Assembly: GCA_019359355.1 (NCBI GenBank)
Contig: JAHHHM010000002.1
Span: 248,001-312,000 of the forward strand
Length of the DNA: 64,000 nt
Source: Microcoleus vaginatus WJT46-NPBG5
GTDB lineage: Bacteria > Cyanobacteriota > Cyanobacteriia > Cyanobacteriales > Oscillatoriaceae
Direction: 5' to 3'
Shown here: one piece after another, positions 1 to 9,977 of the stretch
Position numbering within the stretch: the first letter of the stretch is position 1
Layout: every line of letters starts with the position of its first letter
The notes under the pieces: model-generated
Databases searched by the model: none
Seen by the model: only the letters and a program-made list of their open reading frames with translations
What the model was told of the DNA's origin: nothing
Position numbers and translations under genes: made by a program

Positions 1-2
1 TT

Positions 3-317
3 TGCCGTGCTAGTGGGGGTCATGTGCGAGAACTACTCAGACTTTTAAATGATTGGATCAAGAAAGATCGAAAGCTGCCACTGTCTATTGAGGGATTGGA
101 AAATGTAATTCGTTCCCGTCGCAATCAACTGAGTTTAGCAATCACCGATGATGAATGGGAATTTTTGCGCCAGGTGCGAGAGCGAAAACAGGTGAGCGGA
201 GATGAAGGATATCAAGTTTTGATCCGTAGTATGTTCGTGTATGAGTACCGTGATGACGAAGGTTCTTGGTTTAATATTAATCCAATTTTGGCAGAAGCGG
301 GAGCGTTTAAATCATGA
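3..317 (+). CDS. C-terminal part of an AAA-type ATPase (5' end outside window)
   Basis: The reading frame is open to the left edge, so the GTG at 24 is probably internal and the gene starts outside the window. The first visible residues, SGGHVRELLRLL, resemble the helix after the ATPase core of P-loop proteins that accompany STAND genes in cyanobacteria. The end, with VYEYRDDEGSWFNINPIL, also resembles that family as I remember it. No Walker motif is visible because the N-terminal part is missing. The stop codon overlaps the start of the next gene by 4 bases (ATGA), so the two are very likely translated together and may act in one complex. The family call is from recalled sequence similarity and is an inference; the truncation and coupling are seen directly. 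Confidence 0.65.
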   Translation, partial: CRASGGHVRELLRLLNDWIKKDRKLPLSIEGLENVIRSRRNQLSLAITDDEWEFLRQVRERKQVSGDEGYQVLIRSMFVYEYRDDEGSWFNINPILAEAGAFKS

Positions 318-3300
318 GTGAGTTACCCGAACTGAATGATTACAACCGAAGTGCCTTGCAGGAACTACTGTGGGCAATTGAGGAGCCGGCAAGACAGTTT
401 TTACTAATTTTAGCACATTGTAATTCTGTTAGCTTGCGAAAAAGTTTGCTCCAACATCTGCGAGAACTTTCCTCTTTGGAAATTACAGAAGTTGTTTTGA
501 ATCCGTCTACAACTACACTCTACACAAGTATTCAATGTGCCTTAGTTAAAGAGCTTCCACAGGCTGTGATGGTATGTGGATTTGAATCAGTCAGCGCCCT
601 TCAACCTCTGCTGGCGAGTGCTAATAATGTCAGGGAAGAATTTCGTAATAATTTTAAATTTACCTTAGTTTGGTGGGTGACAGATGAGGTAATGCAAACG
701 CTGATTCGGGTAGCGCCAGATTTTCAGAGTTGGGCAACGACTGTTAATTTTGAAGTTCCTACGCAGGATTTAATTGATATCATCAAGCTAACGGCTGATG
801 AGGTTTTTGCAAAAGTTTTAGAGGCGGGTTCTGGCATATTTCTAGATAATGCCGCGCTTAATCTGGAAATGGGTTCCCCACGCCGCACTGAATTAGAGTC
901 TGCACAGCGTGAACTGCAAAGTCGTGATATCCGTTTAGAAACGGAATTAGAAGCCGCGCTGGAATTTGTCTTAGGTCGAGGCATTAGTAACTCAATGGAA
1001 CAGTCTCGGCCACATTACGAGCGCAGTTTAGCACTTTGGGAGCAAACCGCTAACCCAGAGCGATGTGGATGTGTGCTGTACAGTCTGGGTTTGTGGTGGC
1101 GCACTTATGCTGAAAAACATCGCGCAGAGTATAAGGCAGCTTGTAATCAAGCAAAGAATTATTTTCAGCGCTCTATCAGGGTTTTTGAGCAAGCGAATCG
1201 GGCAGACTTAGCCGCAAAGTTTATCAATGCGCTAGGAGAAACACTGCAACGACTAGATAAATGGGCTGCGTTAGAAGCCGTTGCCCAAAAAGCAATTGCC
1301 CTGCATGAAACCTATAAATATTCCTTCCGATTAGCACAAGCTTATGGCTTTCTTGCTGAGGTAGAAATCGCAAACAATGCGTGGGAGAAAGCCCAGCAAT
1401 ATGCTCAAACAGCACTCGACATTATGAAAGGTGCTGCAGCCGCTGTCTCAACTTTAATGTCTTCTGAGCAAAGTGCGAGATTAGACTGGGAACGCTCCTA
1501 TCATCAGGGGTGGTATTTATTATCTTTAGCTACAGCCCAAGAGAGGCTTGGAAACATTAAAGAATCACTTGAAAACTTGGAAACAGCTAGAGGAGAAACT
1601 AAACCTCAGTATGATCCAGAGCTTTACATTCACATTTTAGAAAATTTACGAAATAGATATTTTAAAGAAAGTCAATACTTAACAGCCTTTCATTTTAAGC
1701 AGGAACAGCGCTCTATTGAACAACAGTTTCGGTTTCGTGCGTTCATTGGGGCAGGCCGGCTACAGCCCAAACAAGAAGTAACGAACCCGGCTTTATCTCT
1801 TGTCAATCAGCAAGATCCAGCAACGCAAGAAATAGCGGTATCTGGCCGGCAACAGGATATTAATCGTTTAATTGAGCGCATAGGCCGGCATGATCATAAA
1901 CTCACTATTCTTCACGGACAGTCAGGGGTCGGCAAAAGTTCTCTCGTACAGGCCGGCTTAATTCCTGCATTAAAAAAGAGAGTAATCGATACTCGTAATG
2001 TTCTCCCAGTTTTACAGCAAGTTTATACAGATTGGGTTTGGGAACTTGGTCAATCATTTACTAAGGTATTGGGAGAAACACAAAATCCAGCCTCAGTTTC
2101 AATTAATTTGGATTCCACTCAAGCAATTCTTGAATTTTTACAAAACGAGAGTGAACTGAATTCTACTTTTATTACTGTCTTGGTTTTTGATCAATTTGAA
2201 GAATTTTTCTTTATTTACAAAGAACCTAACCAGAGAAAACAATTTTATGAATTTATCCGAGCTTGTTTAGAAATACCTTATGTTAAAGTGATTTTATCAC
2301 TTCGAGAAGATTATTTACATTATTTATTAGAATGTAATGAGCGATTAATTAGCTTAGATGTGATCAGCAATAATATTCTAGATAAAAAAGTTCTTTACTA
2401 TTTGGGTAATTTTTCGATAGAAGATGCTAGATCAGTAATTCATAGTTTAACCAAAAATACACAAGTTTATTTAGAATCGACATTAATTGATGAATTAGTG
2501 CGAGATTTAGCGAGTGATTTGGGCGAGGTGCGTCCCATCGAATTGCAAGTGGTAGGGTCGCAACTGCAAACCGAGAAAATTACTCAACTAGAACAGTATC
2601 GGGAACATGGCCCAAAGGAAAAACTGGTTGGGCGATTTTTAGACGAAGTGGTCAAAGACTGTGGCCCGGAAAATGAGCAAATTGCAAAACTTATCTTATA
2701 CTTATTAACCGATGAAAACAATACGCGCCCCCTCAAAACTCGCGCTGATTTGGAATTGGAACTAGAGGTTCAACTAGAAAAGCTAGACCTTGTTTTAGAA
2801 ATATTAGTGAAATCAGGGTTAGTGCTAAGAGTGCCGGCTTTACCCAATAACCGCTACCAACTGGTTCACGATTATCTGGTATCTTTTGTGCGCCAGCAAC
2901 AATCAGCCCGATTAATTGCCGAACTAGAAAAAGAGCGAGAGCAAAGAAAGCTTACGGAAGCCAAACTAAATCAAGCTTTAAAGCAACAACTGAGTGAAGC
3001 ACGACGATCAACCTATACTCTGGCAGTTTTGTTAGTTTTTCTAGGAGTATTGGGTGCAGCAGGAATAGGAATTTATATAGACACACGCCTAACTAATCTC
3101 AGTTTAGAATCTTCTACACAAAATAAAGAAGTTGAGCGCTTGGTTGCAGCTATAAAAGCAGGAAAAGAATTGAAAAAATTCTGGACTTTTGCAATATTTG
3201 AAACTAAATTGACGGTTTTGAAAGATTTAACTCATGCGGTCTACACAGTGAAGGAACTCAATCGCTTGGAGGGGCATAAAGGTACTATCACAAGTATCAC

Positions 3301-6300
3301 TTTCAGCAAGGATAGTCAAATGATCGCGACAGCGAGTGAAGACAAAACTGCGAAAGTATGGAACATTCAAGGGAAAGAACTGGCAACATTGAAAGGAGAT
3401 GGCAGTAAAGTCACAAGTGTCAGCTTTAGTGCAGATAATCAAATGCTCGCTACCGGCAGTGAGGCTGGAACTGTGAAAGTATGGCGCATTAAAGACGACA
3501 AAAACATTATACTTTTCCGTACTTTTTTTAAAGGTCATACAGATGTGGTTACAAGTACCAGTTTCAGTCCTGATGGGAAGATTCTGGTTTCCGGAAGCAA
3601 GGACAAAAAAGTAAAACTTTGGAGCATTAAAGACGGCAAAGAGAGTCAAACTCTAAATCATACTGATAGTGTTATCAGTGTCATGTTTAGCCCGGATGGA
3701 AAAATTATTGCGGCTGCCGGTAAAGATGACACAGTGAATTTGTGGAACAGCGATGGTACAGATCAACGCACTATCAATAACTATGGTGCTATTAACATGA
3801 GTTTCGGAGCCAAGGGCAAAACTCTCATTTTGATTAATAAGGATAAAACAGTCAAAACTTATAATACTTCTAATCTAACTTTAATAAAAAATATTAATTT
3901 CTTGGGGTATAGAAGTGGTCAGCCCACTAGCGCGAGTCGCAGCCCTGATGGACAACTAATAGCATGGGCTTGGAAAAAATATTATGTAGAATTATTTCTT
4001 AGAAACAATGACTCTAACTTCTTTCCCGTGGAAAATCTGCGGGATAGCGAAAGTACCACTTCCCTTACTTTTAGCCCTGATAGCAAGTTCTTAGCCATAG
4101 CTACTAAGGATAACACCATTAAACTTTTGAGTGTTAATACTCAGCTTAAAAATTTATATTATTCGCCCTATGGACGCAAACTGAAGAGAACGACTTTCAG
4201 CCCTGATGGTAAGCTGATTGCCGCCGGCAGTGCTGATAATAATAAGGTCAATCTTTGGCGACGGGATGACACAGGCAAGTTTCCAACCAATCCCTACAAA
4301 ACTCTTTCAGCAGATACTTCCCTTCTAAGTTTCAGTCCCGACAGTAAAACGCTTGTCACCGGCAGTGCTGACGAGATTCTGAAACTGTGGACTTTTGACA
4401 GCGGAGAAATCAAAACCTTAAAAGAATTTAGTAGTAGTGTCACCAGTCTTGCTGTTAGCCCTGATGGTAAGACTATTACCGCTGCCAGTACGGACAAAAC
4501 TCTTCGATTTTGGAAAAGTGATGGCACTCTGATTAAACCTTTGCAGAATAAGCATAACAGTAAAGTCACAAACATCAGTTTCAGCCCTAACAGCAATATT
4601 CTTGCTACTTTCGGTAATGATAATATAGTAAACCTCTGGAAAAATGACGGCACTTTCATTAAAACCTTGCCAGGGCATACGGAGAGCGTTACGGATGTCA
4701 TTTTTAGTGAGGACAGCCAAATGATTGCCACTATCGGAGATGACAATCTAGTGCGTCTCTGGAAGAGCGATGGCACTTCGATTAAAACCTTAAAAGGGCA
4801 TACCGATAGAGCCACGAGTATTAGTTTTAGCCCTAATAGTAATATTATTGCCTCTGTCACCAGAAGTGAGTATAAACCTGAAAATAGCGAAATTAGGCTG
4901 TGGGACAGGAAGGGAAAGCCAATTAGTAAGCCAATAGAAAATTATGGCATTGAAAATATTTATTTCAGTCACGACAGCAAGATTATTGCTTCTATTAATC
5001 AGGACAAAACCGTCAAGCTGTGGAACACAGAGGGAAAATTATTGCAAACTCTCAAAGGACATAAAGATAGAATTAATGATCTGATTTTCAGTCTTGATGG
5101 TAAAAGCATTATTACAGCCAGTGATGATAGTACAGTCAAACTCTGGACAACCTTGGACGGCGGACTCCGCAAAACTTTTGGGGAACATGGCGACGCAGTC
5201 AAGAGCATTGATTTGAGTCCTGATGGCAAAATGATTGCAACTGCTAGTGATGACCAAACTGTAAGACTCTTGCAGAGCAGCAATCTCGAAGAACTTAAAC
5301 CGCGACTGAACCATAGGGATGGATTTGATAGTGTCAACTTCACCCCTGATGGCAACATTATCACTTATGTTAGTAATTTTAATTTTAGATTGGCTAGATA
5401 CAATTATACGGTAAAACTTTGGAACCCTGAAGGCAAGGAAATTAAGAGTTTCCAAGGGAATAGTTATCTAGAAGTTAAAAGTTCCCAAAAGTATATTAAT
5501 CAAAAAAATAGCTTTAGTTTAATCAGTTTCAGCAAAGATACCAAGACAGTGGCTTTTGCTAGTAAAGAAGATGCTTTGAAAATTTGGAGTATAGAGGGAA
5601 TTTTAAAGCCGACGATTAAAGGCCATAGTGACTGGATAAACAGTGTGAGTTTTAGCGATAATGGTCAGACGATTGCTACTGCAAGTGATGACAGAACTGT
5701 TAAACTTTGGAACTTAGAAGGCAAGGAACTTAATACCATCAAGGGGCACAAAGATAAAGTTCATAGCGTGAGTTTTAGCCGTGATGGTCAAATGATTGCC
5801 TCCGCTAGCGAAGACAAAACTGTTAAACTTTGGAGCTTGGACGGCAAGGAAAAAGATTCCTTTGATGAACATGGTGCCCCTGTACACAGTGTGAGTTTCA
5901 GTCCGGATGGTCAAATGATTGCTTCTGCCGGTGATGACAATACAGTGAAATTATGGAATTTAAAGGATAAGAAACCCAAAAACTTTCAGGGTAGCAGTTC
6001 TGGGTTCGACAGCCTGAGTTTTAGCCCTAGCGGCAAAATGCTAGCTCTTGCTGATAACTCTACGAGTGTAAATCTATATCTCACCAACAGCTTGTGGTTT
6101 AAAGATCCCGCTACTCTTTATAATCCCTATCCATTGTCAAACGTCAGTTTTAGCCCTGACAGCAAGACGATCGCTGTTGCTAGCAATGATAAAAAATTAA
6201 TTTGGAATTTCTTGGATTTAGATGAATTACTGCTGCGCGGTTGCAATATGGCGCAAGATTATTTGACGAACAACCCTAATGTTAAAGACAGTGATCGCAC

Positions 6301-6331
6301 CCTTTGCGATGGAATTGCCACTCAAAAGTAG
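314..6331 (+). CDS. STAND-family NTPase with TPR-like region, membrane segment and WD40 repeats
   Basis: A 2005-residue signalling-type protein. Residues 1-190 form a conserved-looking N-terminal region of unknown fold. Residues about 200-490 are helical and TPR-like. An nSTAND1-type NTPase follows, with Walker A GQSGVGKSS at about 535-543 and Walker B VLVFDQFEEF at about 621-630. A charged coiled coil near 870-895 leads into one hydrophobic segment at about 900-923. From about 980 to 1975 there are WD40 repeats, many with the pattern FSPDGK followed by ASDDxTVKLW, enough for at least two propellers. Known STAND proteins are NTP-driven switches that oligomerise on ligand binding; here the WD40 part would be the sensor. 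No catalytic effector domain is recognisable, so the coupled upstream ATPase may matter for output. The ligand and role (defence, signalling or cell death) are unknown. Confidence 0.85.
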   Translation: MSELPELNDYNRSALQELLWAIEEPARQFLLILAHCNSVSLRKSLLQHLRELSSLEITEVVLNPSTTTLYTSIQCALVKELPQAVMVCGFESVSALQPLLASANNVREEFRNNFKFTLVWWVTDEVMQTLIRVAPDFQSWATTVNFEVPTQDLIDIIKLTADEVFAKVLEAGSGIFLDNAALNLEMGSPRRTELESAQRELQSRDIRLETELEAALEFVLGRGISNSMEQSRPHYERSLALWEQTANPERCGCVLYSLGLWWRTYAEKHRAEYKAACNQAKNYFQRSIRVFEQANRADLAAKFINALGETLQRLDKWAALEAVAQKAIALHETYKYSFRLAQAYGFLAEVEIANNAWEKAQQYAQTALDIMKGAAAAVSTLMSSEQSARLDWERSYHQGWYLLSLATAQERLGNIKESLENLETARGETKPQYDPELYIHILENLRNRYFKESQYLTAFHFKQEQRSIEQQFRFRAFIGAGRLQPKQEVTNPALSLVNQQDPATQEIAVSGRQQDINRLIERIGRHDHKLTILHGQSGVGKSSLVQAGLIPALKKRVIDTRNVLPVLQQVYTDWVWELGQSFTKVLGETQNPASVSINLDSTQAILEFLQNESELNSTFITVLVFDQFEEFFFIYKEPNQRKQFYEFIRACLEIPYVKVILSLREDYLHYLLECNERLISLDVISNNILDKKVLYYLGNFSIEDARSVIHSLTKNTQVYLESTLIDELVRDLASDLGEVRPIELQVVGSQLQTEKITQLEQYREHGPKEKLVGRFLDEVVKDCGPENEQIAKLILYLLTDENNTRPLKTRADLELELEVQLEKLDLVLEILVKSGLVLRVPALPNNRYQLVHDYLVSFVRQQQSARLIAELEKEREQRKLTEAKLNQALKQQLSEARRSTYTLAVLLVFLGVLGAAGIGIYIDTRLTNLSLESSTQNKEVERLVAAIKAGKELKKFWTFAIFETKLTVLKDLTHAVYTVKELNRLEGHKGTITSITFSKDSQMIATASEDKTAKVWNIQGKELATLKGDGSKVTSVSFSADNQMLATGSEAGTVKVWRIKDDKNIILFRTFFKGHTDVVTSTSFSPDGKILVSGSKDKKVKLWSIKDGKESQTLNHTDSVISVMFSPDGKIIAAAGKDDTVNLWNSDGTDQRTINNYGAINMSFGAKGKTLILINKDKTVKTYNTSNLTLIKNINFLGYRSGQPTSASRSPDGQLIAWAWKKYYVELFLRNNDSNFFPVENLRDSESTTSLTFSPDSKFLAIATKDNTIKLLSVNTQLKNLYYSPYGRKLKRTTFSPDGKLIAAGSADNNKVNLWRRDDTGKFPTNPYKTLSADTSLLSFSPDSKTLVTGSADEILKLWTFDSGEIKTLKEFSSSVTSLAVSPDGKTITAASTDKTLRFWKSDGTLIKPLQNKHNSKVTNISFSPNSNILATFGNDNIVNLWKNDGTFIKTLPGHTESVTDVIFSEDSQMIATIGDDNLVRLWKSDGTSIKTLKGHTDRATSISFSPNSNIIASVTRSEYKPENSEIRLWDRKGKPISKPIENYGIENIYFSHDSKIIASINQDKTVKLWNTEGKLLQTLKGHKDRINDLIFSLDGKSIITASDDSTVKLWTTLDGGLRKTFGEHGDAVKSIDLSPDGKMIATASDDQTVRLLQSSNLEELKPRLNHRDGFDSVNFTPDGNIITYVSNFNFRLARYNYTVKLWNPEGKEIKSFQGNSYLEVKSSQKYINQKNSFSLISFSKDTKTVAFASKEDALKIWSIEGILKPTIKGHSDWINSVSFSDNGQTIATASDDRTVKLWNLEGKELNTIKGHKDKVHSVSFSRDGQMIASASEDKTVKLWSLDGKEKDSFDEHGAPVHSVSFSPDGQMIASAGDDNTVKLWNLKDKKPKNFQGSSSGFDSLSFSPSGKMLALADNSTSVNLYLTNSLWFKDPATLYNPYPLSNVSFSPDSKTIAVASNDKKLIWNFLDLDELLLRGCNMAQDYLTNNPNVKDSDRTLCDGIATQK

Positions 6332-6382
6332 GGGTTAAGGGAGCAACTTTAACAACATCATCTCAAATAGGTAATGCCCATA

Positions 6383-7339
6383 TTAACCGGCAGCCGAACC
6401 CTCACTTTCTTGGCTATCCAACCAACTCACCAAATCCCCAACCTGGGAGAAATCTAGCAACGCCTCAGCTAAATCTTCTAATTGAGGAATTGATAACTGT
6501 TGAATCCGCTCTTGTAGCTGTGGCTCTACTGTACCAAAGCGCCGGGTTATCAGGCGCATAATCAGCGATACCTCTCCTTCCTGTCTTCCTTGTTGAATTC
6601 CTTGCTGAATTCCTTGTTGAATTCCTTCTTCCATCCAGCTCGTGACAATTTGCATAACTTCCTCCCGTTCCTCTGATTCAATGCTACCAATCTCAGCCCG
6701 AAAAATCTCTTCTTCCTCGGCATTCAGGCGCAGATAAGTGTCAATAAATCCTGAAATTAATTGCATCCGCGCTCGATCTAGTCGCAAAGTTGCCAACAAT
6801 CGCAGACACTCAGTTTTTACTCTCGGACGATCCGCCGGCTCTATCTTCATTTTAGCCATGAGCGCACTTGCCACCGGATTTTGTTGCCGCAGAAAATCTC
6901 GCCAATTCAGACGATTTAGCTGAATCACCCGATAGTTAAACTCTAAAACTACCTGATCTGGGAATTCCACGCGATGAGAATTTGGTTCAGGACGTTGGGG
7001 CGCGTCATAGGAAAACAGAGCAACTGGATACACCGGCAGCCCAAATTTCTCATACAACCGCGCAAAATAACGAAACATTCGCCGGCTAAAATCTGACTGC
7101 GTAGAAGCCTGATTTTCCACATGAATGAGAAAAAAAGATTCTTGCTCCCTAAATCGAGCCTTCATCACTAAATCAGCTTCATATTGCTCGCCGGCTGTCA
7201 CATCTGTAAATATCTCTTTATCCACAGGTTCTAGAGAATTCCTATCTAGATAAGCAATTACCTCTGGAAAAAATAACTCTAAAAACTCTACAAAAAATGT
7301 GGATAATAACTCTTTAAATAAGCGATCATGATCAATCAT
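6383..7339 (-). CDS. Rpn-family PD-(D/E)XK nuclease / putative transposase with DUF4351
   Basis: The N-terminus MIDHDRLFKELLSTFF is typical of the Rpn/YhgA-like recombination-promoting nuclease family. The core shows EADLV followed by HVENQ, the D...ExQ form of the PD-(D/E)XK site. A tandem QQGI segment at about residues 240-255 separates it from a C-terminal DUF4351-like helical domain (LITRRFGTVEPQL). I chose the ATG at 7339, not the upstream TTG, because it gives a 4-base ATGA overlap with the recG stop and matches the usual family start. These proteins are common and multicopy in filamentous cyanobacteria; the in vivo role is uncertain (DNA cleavage, recombination or conflict). It converges on the STAND gene but need not be related to it. 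Confidence 0.8.
   Translation of the reverse strand: MIDHDRLFKELLSTFFVEFLELFFPEVIAYLDRNSLEPVDKEIFTDVTAGEQYEADLVMKARFREQESFFLIHVENQASTQSDFSRRMFRYFARLYEKFGLPVYPVALFSYDAPQRPEPNSHRVEFPDQVVLEFNYRVIQLNRLNWRDFLRQQNPVASALMAKMKIEPADRPRVKTECLRLLATLRLDRARMQLISGFIDTYLRLNAEEEEIFRAEIGSIESEEREEVMQIVTSWMEEGIQQGIQQGIQQGRQEGEVSLIMRLITRRFGTVEPQLQERIQQLSIPQLEDLAEALLDFSQVGDLVSWLDSQESEGSAAG
6581..6634 (-). repeat. Short tandem repeat encoding QQGI units inside the Rpn gene
   Basis: The unit GGAATTCAACAAGGA (and the variant with CAG) recurs in tandem and encodes repeated QGIQ steps between the nuclease core and the DUF4351 domain. Such Gln/Gly linkers are common in this family and probably vary in length by slippage. 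Confidence 0.7.
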
Positions 7340-9837
7340 GTCCAAATCGCTCCACCCAACATCCGTTCATAGCGCAACTCCAACTCCCGCTTTAACCGGG
7401 GCCAAGTATCCAGCGTTGCATCCTTCTGCATCACCTTCTCCGCCGCATCCCGCGCCAGCACTAAAATTTCCTGATCGTCTACTAAACTAGCCAACACAAA
7501 ATCCGGCAACCCAGACTGCCGCGTCCCCATCACCTGACCGGGTCCGCGCAACCGCATATCCATCTCGGAAATAAAAAACCCATCCTGGGACTGTTCCAAC
7601 ACCTGCAACCGTTGCTTTGCATCTGCGGTTGCTTTGGGGTTAGCCATCAGCAAACAGAAGGATTTGTGGGCACCCCGACCAATGCGACCCCGCAACTGGT
7701 GCAACTGAGACAGCCCGAACCGTTCCGCATTTTCAATCAGCATCACGGTAGCATTAGGCACATCCACCCCGACTTCTACCACTGTCGTAGAAACGAGAAT
7801 CTTTGTATGACCGTCCCGAAACTTGCCAATCGCGTCTTCCTTCTGGGCCGAATTCAAACGTCCGTGCAGCAACCCCACCGGCACATCTGGAAAAATCACA
7901 TCCTGTAGCCGCTGATATTCCTCAATTGCTGACTTTAAATCCAGCTTTTCCGACTCTTCAACCAAGGGCAGCACCACATAAGCTTGCCGGCCTTGCACGA
8001 TTTCCCGACGCAGCAGATCGTAAGCATTTTGCCGCTCACTGCCGGCTAAAACGGTGGTTTGAATCGCTTGCCGGCCTGGTGGTAATTCATCAATCTGACT
8101 CACATCTAAATCCCCATGCAGCGTCAAGGCAAGGGTTCTCGGAATTGGCGTCGCTGTCATTGTTAGTACATGAGCCACGCCTTCCACCCCTTTTTGCTGC
8201 AACTTTGCCCGCTGCTGCACTCCAAAACGGTGCTGTTCATCGATCACAATTAATCCGAGCTGGTGAAAATTCACCCCTTCTTGAATCAGTGCGTGAGTCC
8301 CCACCAACACCGGCAGTTCCCCCGTTTCCAACTGCGCGTGAATTTCCCGGCGCTTAGCCGTTTTCGTCGAACCCGTCAGTAATTCCACTGGCAGGTGTAA
8401 CAAATTTAACCACGATACTAATTTGCGATAATGCTGCTCCGCCAGCACCTCTGTAGGTGCCATCAGTGCTGCCTGGTAGCCGGCTTGAATCGCCGCCAGC
8501 ATTGCCACCACTGCAACCACCGTCTTACCGGCACCCACATCCCCCTGCACGAGCCGGTTCATCGGTTCCGGCTTCTGCAAATCGTTCAGGATATCGTTTA
8601 CGACTCGCTGCTGAGCGTTTGTGAGCTTAAACGGTAATACTTTGTAGAAATCATTGATCAACTGGCCGGTTGAGGCAAGAATCGCACTATTCTGAACTTG
8701 GCGCTGATTGGCTCTGCGACTGAGCAATCCCAACTGAAGGTAGAAAAACTCATCAAAGACCAGCCGGCGTCTCGCTTCTGCTAAAACATCGCGATCGGTT
8801 GGGAAGTGAATATTGGAAATCGCTTCCTTCAACTTCATCAAGCCGTAGCGATCCCGTAAACCAGCTGGCATTGCATCCTGAATCTGGTTAACTGCCGGCA
8901 TCGCAGCAAGCACCGCCTTTCGGACGATATCTGCCCCCACGCCTTCTGTCAGGGGATAAACCGGCAGCACCCGCCCGATTTTCATCGACTCAATCGAGCC
9001 GGTGCTGTTGTCTAAAACTTCCATTTCTGGATTATCCAGAGTCAAGCCGTATTTATTAGCTTTCACCAACCCAGACGCTGCAATTACCGCACCGGCAGGG
9101 TACATTCGCCTTTGCTGTTCCTGCCACCCGCGATTGCTCATGCGACCGGCAAAAAAGCGGCTAATTTTAAGTTGGCCGGTGCTATCTTTTAATACCAGTT
9201 CTAGAATTGTTAATTTCTTGTTTTTGGGACTGCTGTAGCAATTGCTGCGCTTCACTGTTGCTACAATTGTCACCGTCTCTCCCGGTTCCAAGTCGCGGAT
9301 ATTTACCTGACGAGCATAGTCAATATGGTCGCGGGGGTAGTAGTAAAGCAGATCCCGTACAGTATACAAACCTAAGCTGGCTAAGCGTTCCCCGTTTCTT
9401 GGCCCTATTCCAGATAAACGAGTGAGCGGTTGGTCGAGGGAGGCAGTCGATGTAGAACTGCTCGCTGCCGGTGCCAAAGGTGCGGTTTTGGGTTGCTTGA
9501 CATTTGAGCTTGAAGATGCTTTATCCTCGCTTTCCTGCTCCTGGTTAGCGTCTCGCCGCAGAAAAACTCGCTGCATCTGAAGTAGAAACACACGGGTCTC
9601 TGCGATCAAACCCTGTCTATGCTCAACACTCAGATCGGGATAGCCGGCAAAGGCTGTGGCTATTTCTCCCCACCGTTGCCGGTCATTCGGCGATAAGGCT
9701 GCCGGCACTTGGCTAAAACTCAGGTGGAGAAACTCGCTAAAGCGGTATTGTTTGCCCACCAAGTCACTAAAGCCGTTCTCTGCCTCAATTGACAGAGCTT
9801 TTTGCAATCGCACCCAATCTGGTTTGTCATCGATCAT
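7336..9837 (-). CDS. recG: ATP-dependent DNA helicase RecG
   Basis: RecG remodels stalled replication forks and Holliday junctions. The 833-residue protein has a roughly 130-residue N-terminal extension ending in a Ser/Pro/Thr-rich linker, then LSGIGPRNGERLASLG (HhH-like) and the OB-fold wedge domain (residues about 160-300). The helicase core follows, with Walker A GDVGAGKTVVA near 432, the DExH-type box IDEQHRFG near 530, TATPIPRTLAL and the C-terminal QLRGRIGRG motif. It is longer than the E. coli enzyme (about 690 residues) because of the N-terminal extension, which is usual in cyanobacteria. The last codons overlap the start of the Rpn gene. All helicase motifs look intact. Confidence 0.97.
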   Translation of the reverse strand: MIDDKPDWVRLQKALSIEAENGFSDLVGKQYRFSEFLHLSFSQVPAALSPNDRQRWGEIATAFAGYPDLSVEHRQGLIAETRVFLLQMQRVFLRRDANQEQESEDKASSSSNVKQPKTAPLAPAASSSTSTASLDQPLTRLSGIGPRNGERLASLGLYTVRDLLYYYPRDHIDYARQVNIRDLEPGETVTIVATVKRSNCYSSPKNKKLTILELVLKDSTGQLKISRFFAGRMSNRGWQEQQRRMYPAGAVIAASGLVKANKYGLTLDNPEMEVLDNSTGSIESMKIGRVLPVYPLTEGVGADIVRKAVLAAMPAVNQIQDAMPAGLRDRYGLMKLKEAISNIHFPTDRDVLAEARRRLVFDEFFYLQLGLLSRRANQRQVQNSAILASTGQLINDFYKVLPFKLTNAQQRVVNDILNDLQKPEPMNRLVQGDVGAGKTVVAVVAMLAAIQAGYQAALMAPTEVLAEQHYRKLVSWLNLLHLPVELLTGSTKTAKRREIHAQLETGELPVLVGTHALIQEGVNFHQLGLIVIDEQHRFGVQQRAKLQQKGVEGVAHVLTMTATPIPRTLALTLHGDLDVSQIDELPPGRQAIQTTVLAGSERQNAYDLLRREIVQGRQAYVVLPLVEESEKLDLKSAIEEYQRLQDVIFPDVPVGLLHGRLNSAQKEDAIGKFRDGHTKILVSTTVVEVGVDVPNATVMLIENAERFGLSQLHQLRGRIGRGAHKSFCLLMANPKATADAKQRLQVLEQSQDGFFISEMDMRLRGPGQVMGTRQSGLPDFVLASLVDDQEILVLARDAAEKVMQKDATLDTWPRLKRELELRYERMLGGAIWT

Positions 9838-9977
9838 GGCTCAGCAGTCAATGAGGGGTAGGAATGAGCAATCTTTAATTAGGATTAGCGCTTCAGTGAT
9901 TCACTCATCACTAATCGATGTACCGGCCAGTTTTGCGGATAGATTAACACTGAAAACCTGCTTCTACTACGTGATAG

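Noticed and set aside
4294-4860. Long antisense reading frames inside the WD40 region (also 3227-3649, 4999-5364, 5039-5455)
   Set aside because: They mirror the repetitive coding of the WD40 repeats on the other strand and have repeated, low-complexity translations with no ribosome site or domain.
3250-6240. Regular repeated DNA that might be a tandem satellite or CRISPR-like array
   Set aside because: The periodicity is about 110-130 bases and in frame, with FSPDGK and VKLW at fixed spacing: it is WD40 coding sequence.
7803-8357. 184-codon plus-strand ORF opposite recG
   Set aside because: Shadow of the recG coding strand; its translation is Pro/His/Ala-rich and has no domain.
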